From positions 1 to 12,000 of the forward strand of contig CAIIXF020000448.1 in the NCBI GenBank assembly GCA_903813345.2: DNA of 12,000 nt. The letters run 5' to 3'. Below are positions 7,896-12,000 of this stretch, in pieces (position 1 is the first letter of the stretch; each line of letters starts with the position of its first letter). A program made the position numbers and the translations under genes. Source of the stretch: Owenia fusiformis (Eukaryota; Annelida; Polychaeta; Sabellida; Oweniidae). The notes under the pieces are model-generated. The model searched no databases. It was not told the origin of the DNA and was given only the letters and a program-made list of their open reading frames with translations.

Positions 7896-8050
7896 AAAAA
7901 TGCTGTTGCTAGGTGGTTGTTAGGTAATGATATGTCACTTATCCAGTCCATAGCATTCCATTTCATGTTTGATTTTTTATTAGTTTAAAGCAATTGCACC
8001 TTTAATATATGAAGTTATCTTGTTATGTATCAAAGTAGCTAATATTTCAT
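7896..8050 (+). repeat. Direct repeat unit A (GTTGCTAGGTGGTTG family)
   Basis: This unit matches 8141-8313 in the same order. Landmarks are AATGCTGTTGCTAGGTG, GGTAATG, TTAT-CAGTCCATA-CATTC, TTTCATGTTT, TTTAAAGCAA and CTTGTTATGTATCAAAGTAG. It is a diverged duplicate with no coding content. Confidence 0.82.
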
Positions 8051-8090
8051 TTCTTGAAATACCTATTAATCTTTTAGAGCATGGTACTAG

Positions 8091-8110
8091 CAACAATAAA
8101 CAACAATAAA
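8091..8110 (+). repeat. Short tandem duplication (CAACAATAAA x2)
   Basis: The 10-bp word CAACAATAAA occurs twice in succession between the two direct-repeat units. It is a minor slippage product. Confidence 0.7.
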
Positions 8111-8140
8111 ATAATGGACCAAAACATTGATTTTTCTGCA

Positions 8141-8313
8141 AAAAATGAATGCTGTCACTAGGTGATTGTTATGTGGTTGCTAGGTAATGGAATGTAATTT
8201 ATTCAGTCCATAACATTCTGTTTCATGTTTTGTTTATTGTAATATTACTTTAAAGCAAGTATGCCCATAATACCTGAAGTAATCTTGTTATGTATCAAAG
8301 TAGGGAACATTTC
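8141..8313 (+). repeat. Direct repeat unit B (GTTGCTAGGTGGTTG family)
   Basis: This is the second copy of the unit at 7896-8050. It differs by an extra TCACTAGGTGATTG stretch near its start, which itself resembles the adjacent GTTGCTAGGT word, so the start appears internally duplicated. It leads into a 14-bp palindrome and the third copy of the flanking repeat. Confidence 0.82.
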
Positions 8314-8322
8314 ATTGATTAT

Positions 8323-8336
8323 GTTGCTATAGCAAC
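8323..8336. promoter_or_regulatory. X-box-like perfect palindrome GTTGCTATAGCAAC
   Basis: The 14-bp perfect palindrome fits the RFX-factor X-box pattern GTHNYYATRRNAAC. It lies at the junction of two repeat units and no gene start is nearby, so a role in transcription is not shown. Confidence 0.35.
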
Positions 8337-8440
8337 GCATATCTCTGGTCCACCACCCCTGTGGGACCCTCAACCACCAGCATTTGAAGTCATTCTAACA
8401 TTGATTAAAGTTGTATAGGCGCCTATACTCTACACTTTTT
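8329..8440 (+). repeat. Flanking repeat 'AACGCATATCTCTGG', copy 3
   Basis: This is a diverged copy of the sequence that follows both LINE tails. It keeps AACGCATATCTCTGG, CCTCAACCA, GTCATTCTAACA and GCCTATACTCTACA. Its left neighbour is direct-repeat unit B, not a LINE, which shows what the sequence looks like without the LINE. Confidence 0.78.
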
Positions 8441-8479
8441 TGCCATGCACATGACAACTTTTCCAAAACCTGCTTACAG

Positions 8480-8660
8480 TCTATTAATTAGTGCTCATAG
8501 TATGAGTGCCTATTGAGTAATGAAAAATCAATGAAATTAGTGCTATTTTATCACTCATCATATGAGTACTCATTTAGTACTAAAACATACAATAAATCAG
8601 TACTCATGCCATAAGTGCTCATTAATTACCAATATTTCTGAAATGAGTACTCAATTAGCC
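8480..8660. repeat. Cluster of AGTGCTCAT / AGTACTCAT words
   Basis: The words TAGTGCTCAT, ATGAGTGCC, CACTCATCAT, ATGAGTACTCAT, TAGTACT, CAGTACTCAT, AAGTGCTCAT and ATGAGTACTCA crowd into about 180 bp in both orientations. ATGAGTACTCAT (8562-8573) is a perfect palindrome. It looks like a decayed short-period repeat array without fixed spacing. Confidence 0.5.
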
Positions 8661-8754
8661 AATCATATCATTAAATGTTCTGAACGGTCCATTTGAGGTA
8701 TGGCAAGATTTTAGAAGGTCATATCTTTCACCACCAGTACTTTATGGGCATAAA

Positions 8755-8756
8755 TA
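8755..8756. repeat. TA target-site duplication, left (second mariner-like element)
   Basis: TA precedes the element end CAAGGTGGTCC. It is paired with TA at 9846-9847. Confidence 0.82.
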
Positions 8757-9209
8757 CAAGGTGGTCCAAAAAATGTGACACTCGTATTTCAAAATTAAAT
8801 ATAGATTTTCTTGATGAAAACATGTCATATTATATACCATTGGATAGGGAATTCACTTATCTTTAATTTGGTATATCATAAGTACAAATTAATTATAATG
8901 TCTGTCAACCAGCGTCCATAATATAAATGATGTCATTTTCATTTCAAAACGGGTATTCCAAAACTTGCAAAAAACAAGTTTTTTGTCAACTTTATTTACA
9001 TAAACAGATATTCAATGTGTCCACCGTTTTGATCAATTATAGTCCTCAATTTTGGCCTAAACTGGTCAATAGTATCATTGATATGCTGTTGAGACAAAGA
9101 ATTTCACTTCTCAACAATTCTATCCTTAATAAGGGACTGAGTAGATGTAAGGGGTTCATGATAAACCAATTCTGTTAGTTCTTCCAATATGTGGCCGTCG
9201 CAGACATTG
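8757..9209 (-). repeat. Left arm: inverted copy of the transposon 3' half
   Basis: 453 bp, the reverse complement of the right arm over its whole length with scattered substitutions. The plus-strand frame at 8927-9178 is only the antisense of transposase C-terminal sequence: its minus strand carries the counterparts of the QQHINDAIDQF region and of the downstream untranslated part. Confidence 0.9.
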
Positions 9210-9580
9210 ATACCAGATGATCCAATTATGTTGTATTTGGAAAATCCTGATATGAGCTCATTTTCGAATCATTACACTTTCCAACAAGATGGGGCTCCAA
9301 GCAATAGATCTCAAAAGAGTGTCAAATGTTTAAAAGAAAATGTGCCTCAATTCATCCCCGCTTAATCACTGCCTCCCAAGATACCCGATCACCCAACGTC
9401 TGCGACTACCACGTATGGGGAGAACTAACAGAATAAGGGTACCATAAATCCTTTACATCTATTCAGTCTCTAAAAGGACAGAATTATTGAGAAGTGAAAT
9501 TCATTGTCTCAACAGCATATCAACGATGCCATTGACCAGTTTAGGCCAAAATTGAGGGCTAAAATTAATCAAAATGGTGG
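9210..9580 (+). pseudogene. Mariner-type transposase, C-terminal half, broken
   Basis: The frame reads HYTFQQDGAPSNRSQKSVKC with the second catalytic Asp at 9288-9290, then a stop (9363-9365) and PPKIPD, where mariners usually have a PPxSPDLNP-like block. After a frameshift at 9385-9401 it reads CDYHVWGELTE with the third catalytic Asp at 9404-9406. A further shift gives SLSQQHINDAIDQFRPKLRA (from about 9504), the usual C-terminal helix. The two Asp codons are 116 nt apart, so about 38 residues, close to the DD37-39D group. The N-terminal helix-turn-helix and first Asp are missing. It is inactive. Confidence 0.88.
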
Positions 9581-9845
9581 ACATATTGAATGTCTGTTTA
9601 TGTAAATAAAGTTGACAATAAAACTTGTTTTTTCCAAGTTTTGGAAAACCCGTTTTGAAACGAAAATGACATCATTTATATTATGGACGCTGGTTGACAG
9701 ATATTATAATAAATTTGAACTTATCATATATCAAATTAAAGATGGGTAAACTCCCTATCCATTGGTATATAATATGTCATGTTTTCATCAAGAAAATCAA
9801 TATTTATTTTTGAAATACGAGTGTCCCATTTTTTGAACCACCCTG
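9394..9845 (+). repeat. Right arm: original transposon 3' half
   Basis: 452 bp covering the end of the transposase and the 3' untranslated region to the terminal CACCCTG. It is in the native orientation, since the transposase reads on this strand. Confidence 0.88.
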
Positions 9846-9847
9846 TA
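9846..9847. repeat. TA target-site duplication, right (second mariner-like element)
   Basis: TA follows the CCCTG end and then GTTTGG of the flanking DNA. Confidence 0.82.
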
Positions 9848-10077
9848 GTTTGGTTTTTATTAAAACAATATGTTCTCTTTCAAGTGAAGTCCCAATAATG
9901 ATAAAAATATTCATCGAACAATTCGAAAAATTATGAATATCAACAATTTTTTCAATATTTTCCCTTTCTGATTTTATTGCATGAAATAATTATACAACAA
10001 GGGGCCTAAAACTTCTACAAAAGTACAATAGAATTGAAAGTCTAGTTTTGAAGATATCAATGTTAGATGACCAAAAG
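9848..10077. other. No recognisable feature (AT-rich)
   Basis: AT-rich spacer between the palindromic mariner-like element and the first 252-bp direct repeat. No frame or repeat is recognised. Confidence 0.5.
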
Positions 10078-10329
10078 TGTTAGCAATTTAGAAATGAGTT
10101 GAAGTTAAATCAGCAATTATGTAGATACGAGTGGCGAGAAGAAAGTAATGGACCGTTGGCTCTATTTCCATCAATATTAACCCTTTCTATGAATTTGTTC
10201 ACACAATATAACGTGTACATTGAATATAACATAGACAAAGTTTCATTGTTCTATGAATATATGGGCTATAATGCGTCAAAAATCGTAAAAAACTGAATAT
10301 TGGCAAAGTTAGCGCCAACGGTCCATTAC
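10078..10329 (+). repeat. 252-bp direct repeat, upstream copy
   Basis: This copy matches 11359-11609 over its full length with only about a dozen differences by eye. It starts TGTTAGCAATT and ends GGTCCATTAC. A 65-codon frame inside (10099-10296) is present in near-identical form in the other copy, but the product resembles nothing I know and the differences do not look selectively constrained. LINE copy 2 starts about 9 bp after its end. Confidence 0.9.
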
Positions 10330-10387
10330 AATCTGTTCTGATTCACTATGGATTAGACATGTCAGAAATATTCTTATAATATCAGAT

Positions 10388-10884
10388 ATGGAACAGGATT
10401 TTATTGATGAACAAGTTGTCAACCTTAAACTGTTAGACACATCTTTAATGGAAAACTATGTGCCTGCATGGGACGTAGCAATAAAGGCTAAGCCAAAATT
10501 GCGCACTTATGTAACTTTTAAAAAAGTGTATGAAGTAGATAGGTATCTAACATTGAATTTTTCAAAATTTGAGCGAAGTCTAGCAGCTCAGTTTAGACTC
10601 GGTATTTTGCCACTTAGACTGGAGACAGGCAGATTTAAGGGCGAGCATGTGGAAGAAAGATTATGTACACTATGTAAGTTGAAATAGAAATACATTTTCT
10701 ATTCTATTGCAAAAGATATGATGATCTGAGAAAAACATACTTTGATGAGGTAAATTTTAAACCTGTTAAATTGTTAAAATCATTAAGATGGTTTTTGTGC
10801 GGAAAAGGCAATTCATTTACAACATGTGATATTGATTTTCGTGTATTAATTTTGTATTTCTTTTGTATTGTTAACAGTGGTTAA
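10388..10884 (+). pseudogene. LINE ORF2 C-terminal domain with cysteine-histidine motif, one frameshift
   Basis: Frame 2 (10388-10687) encodes 99 residues including KPKLRTYVTFKK, RSLAAQFRLGILPLRLETG and EERLCTLC, which are conserved in the C-termini of this type of LINE. A one-base shift near 10680 changes to frame 1, which reads EIEIHFLFYCKRYDDLRKTY and stays open to a stop at 10882-10884. Across the shift, CTLC followed by HFLFYC gives a C-x2-C ... H-x4-C arrangement, probably a zinc-binding knuckle that helps bind nucleic acid. Only the frameshift and the missing N-terminal part mark it as dead, so this copy is better preserved than copy 1. Confidence 0.88.
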
Positions 10885-10886
10885 TA

Positions 10887-10901
10887 AGCCCAAGGTGGGC
10901 T
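10887..10901 (+). other. Stem-loop in the LINE 3' UTR (copy 2)
   Basis: AGCCCA (10887-10892) pairs with TGGGCT (10896-10901) over AGG, three bases after the ORF2 stop. The corresponding fold is present in copy 1. It is possibly the recognition hairpin of the element RNA. Confidence 0.45.
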
Positions 10902-10994
10902 GGGTAAAATTGTAATTAATTTTTTTCTAATATTTTATAATTGAATTGTAAGACTGACCACTATAAATGAATAAATAAACTAACTAAACTAAAC

Positions 10995-11117
10995 GAACTA
11001 TAACAACGCATATCTCTGGTGCACCCCTTCTGCCTGGTCCTCAACCAATAGCATTGCAATTCATTCTAACATAGATCAAAATGGTAGAAGTGCCTATACT
11101 CTACATGCGTTTGTTCC
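10995..11117 (+). repeat. Flanking repeat 'AACGCATATCTCTGG', copy 2
   Basis: Near-identical to 7561-7683 and joined to the LINE tail at exactly the same point (AAACGAACTATAACAACG). It ends abruptly after TTTGTTCC, where copy 1 continues with a different sequence. Confidence 0.87.
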
Positions 11118-11358
11118 TGTAAAATTGTAATTAATTTTTTTTGTAATAAAAGCGAGGGACTGAATACGTGAATTATGTCTCTCAAACTAGACTATCTTCC
11201 TTAACTTCGAGCCAAATTATTATCCACAACGTGACTTATAAGTAGGTGTAAATCGGGAAATAAAAAAATCTTACCGAAACCTTGTCCCGGAAGTAGTTCC
11301 ACCATCATACACTGACGATACGTCTGTGTAACTAGGTGGGTAGCAGTGCAAAAGTATA
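11118..11358. other. Mostly unique spacer; starts with a fragment like the LINE 3' UTR
   Basis: Positions 11118-11141 (TGTAAAATTGTAATTAATTT and following T run) repeat the LINE 3' UTR at about 10903-10927. The rest has no identified repeat or frame, with moderate CpG content between 11145 and 11330. Confidence 0.45.
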
Positions 11359-11609
11359 TGTTAGCAATTCAGAAATGAGTTGAAGTTGAATCAGCAATTA
11401 TGTAGATACGAGGGGCGAGAAGAAAGTAATGGATCGTTGGCTCTAATTCCATCAATATTAACCCTTTCTATGAATTTGTTCACACAATATAACGTGTACA
11501 TTGGATATAACATAGACAAAGTTTCATTGTTCTATGAATATATGGGCTATAATGTGTCAATAATCATAAAAACTGAATATTGGCAAAGTTAGAGCCAACG
11601 GTCCATTAC
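11359..11609 (+). repeat. 252-bp direct repeat, downstream copy
   Basis: This copy is 251 bp, matching 10078-10329. The 1.53-kb block bounded by the two copies contains LINE copy 2 and its flank. It begins TGTTAGCAATTC and ends GGTCCATTAC, after which the two copies diverge. Confidence 0.9.
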
Positions 11610-11621
11610 TTTCTGATCTGC

Positions 11622-11626
11622 CCTGG
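11622..11626. repeat. Candidate 5-bp target-site duplication CCTGG, left
   Basis: CCTGG abuts the left end of the hAT-like element and is repeated at 11915-11919 abutting the right end. Five bases is shorter than the usual 8 of hAT elements, so this may be partly chance. Confidence 0.5.
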
Positions 11627-11914
11627 CATGGGCGTAGCCAGGGGGGGGGGGGGTGCGATGGGTGCGATCGCACCCCCCCCCCATAACCTTTGAAAATATG
11701 ACCATTGGATAGAGGTAGAAAAGAGCTTTAAAATGCTTTTTATTTGAAGCTTCTAGCTCAATTTTGAAGGAAGTTGCATCAATTTTTGTAAAATTCAAAA
11801 GAAATCTTAATTTTTTGTGTTGCTTATGGCAAAATCGCACCCCCCCTGACCGAAAACTGAAAAATTTTCGGCGATCGCACCCCCCCCCCTGACTGAAAGC
11901 TGGCTACGCCCCTG
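11627..11914. mobile_element. hAT-like non-autonomous miniature element (MITE) with G/C runs
   Basis: The ends are CATGGGCGTAGCCAG (left) and CTGGCTACGCCCCTG (right). They are inverted repeats differing at one base, of the CAGGGGCGTAGC type common in hAT-like elements of animals. The 288-bp interior is non-coding. It has a run of 13 G (11641-11653), two runs of 10 C (11673-11682 and 11880-11889), one run of 7 C (11840-11846), and a 16-bp perfect palindrome GGGTGCGATCGCACCC (11660-11675). A TCGCACCCCC...CTGACxGAAA sub-repeat occurs twice near the right end (about 11835 and 11875). The minus-strand frame across 11589-11840 reads through the homopolymers and is not a gene. Mobilisation would need a transposase in trans. 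Confidence 0.82.
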
Positions 11915-11919
11915 CCTGG
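11915..11919. repeat. Candidate 5-bp target-site duplication CCTGG, right
   Basis: CCTGG directly follows the element end CCCCTG and matches 11622-11626. Confidence 0.5.
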
Positions 11920-12000
11920 TATGTTAAAATGATCGCTGATGATAAATAAAATTCAAATAATACTATGAACATTCTTTAATTTTTTAAGAAAACTCGTACT

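Larger units (their letters stand above)
8757..9845 (+). mobile_element. Palindromic mariner-like element with arms of about 450 bp
   Basis: The element is 1089 bp, flanked by TA on both sides. Its outer ends are CAAGGTGGTCCAAAAAATG (left) and a near-perfect complement ending CACCCTG (right). Unlike a normal mariner, whose inverted repeats are a few tens of bases, here 8757-9209 is the imperfect reverse complement of 9394-9845 and only 9210-9393 is unpaired. The right arm and centre encode the C-terminal half of a mariner-type transposase, read on the plus strand. The left arm is therefore an inverted copy of the 3' half of the element and replaces the 5' half. The minimal autonomous element is not present. 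Confidence 0.92.
10339..10994 (+). mobile_element. LINE copy 2: 5'-truncated C-terminal part and 3' UTR
   Basis: The similarity to LINE copy 1 begins at TGATTCACTATGGATTAG (compare about 6288) and runs to the same AAATAAAC-type tail (10966-10994). It keeps the intact version of the site where copy 1 was hit by a mariner-like element, and it keeps about 220 bp of coding sequence that copy 1 has lost. The 5' truncation at the C-terminal domain is normal for LINEs, whose reverse transcription often stops early, but may instead be a duplication breakpoint here. Confidence 0.9.

Noticed and set aside
8927-9178. 83-codon plus-strand open frame as a gene
   Set aside because: It is the antisense of mariner transposase C-terminal sequence in the inverted left arm.
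10099-10296. 65-codon frame in the 252-bp direct repeat, with a near copy at 11380-11592, as a conserved small protein
   Set aside because: The copies are recent duplicates, so similarity does not show selection. The product has no recognisable domain.
10078-11609. Complete LTR retrotransposon
   Set aside because: There is no primer-binding site, polypurine tract, gag, protease or integrase sequence. The interior is a LINE fragment plus other repeats.
11589-11840. 83-codon minus-strand open frame as a gene
   Set aside because: It reads through G and C homopolymers of the hAT-like element and part of its flank. The proline and glycine runs are an artefact of the repeat.
1-12000. CRISPR array, bacterial operon, tRNA or rRNA genes
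   Set aside because: No regularly spaced repeats, ribosome-binding-site-led gene chains, tRNA cloverleaf or B-box, or rRNA-like conserved sequence was seen.

Overview
This window looks like a stretch of animal (metazoan) nuclear DNA, most probably from a marine invertebrate. It is AT-rich and has no bacterial-style gene packing. No open frame is both long and convincing. Most of the recognisable content is decayed transposable elements: a non-LTR retrotransposon (LINE), two Tc1/mariner DNA transposons, a hAT-like miniature element and several unclassified repeats. Assigning it to a mollusc-like or similar invertebrate rests on the general look of the repeats and is only an inference.

Layout. 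Positions 1-577 show nothing recognisable. Two long imperfect hairpins stand back to back at 578-902 and 913-1249. An inverted-repeat remnant lies at 1647-1740. A repeat of about 0.5 kb (1865-2376), bounded by GTGGTGACA motifs, holds tandem sub-units rich in AGGTCA half-sites. A degenerate repeat zone (2588-3180) contains a 23-bp inverted repeat. Positions 3340-4310 are clearly richer in CpG than their surroundings and carry short exon-like frames on both strands; this is the only part that might touch a host gene. Positions 4430-5160 are non-coding and contain a 12-bp palindrome with a CRE core.

From 5340 the window is a transposon graveyard. A LINE with a broken reverse transcriptase (5340-7560) was interrupted at a TA dinucleotide by a 781-bp mariner-like element (6421-7201). 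The uninterrupted sequence survives in a second, shorter LINE copy (10339-10994), so the insertion is resolved to the base. Both LINE copies run across the same 3' junction into the same flanking repeat, which suggests segmental duplication. Between them lie a pair of direct repeats (7896-8313), a cluster of AGTGCTCAT-like words (8480-8660) and a second mariner-like element (8757-9845). That element is almost entirely an inverted duplication of its own 3' half. The second LINE copy is bracketed by 252-bp direct repeats (10078-10329 and 11359-11609), and a 288-bp hAT-like element with G/C homopolymer runs (11627-11914) follows.

No gene here is judged functional, no genes work together as a pathway, and I found no evidence of a new biological system. 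The value of the window lies in its nested transposon history and in the palindromic mariner architecture.
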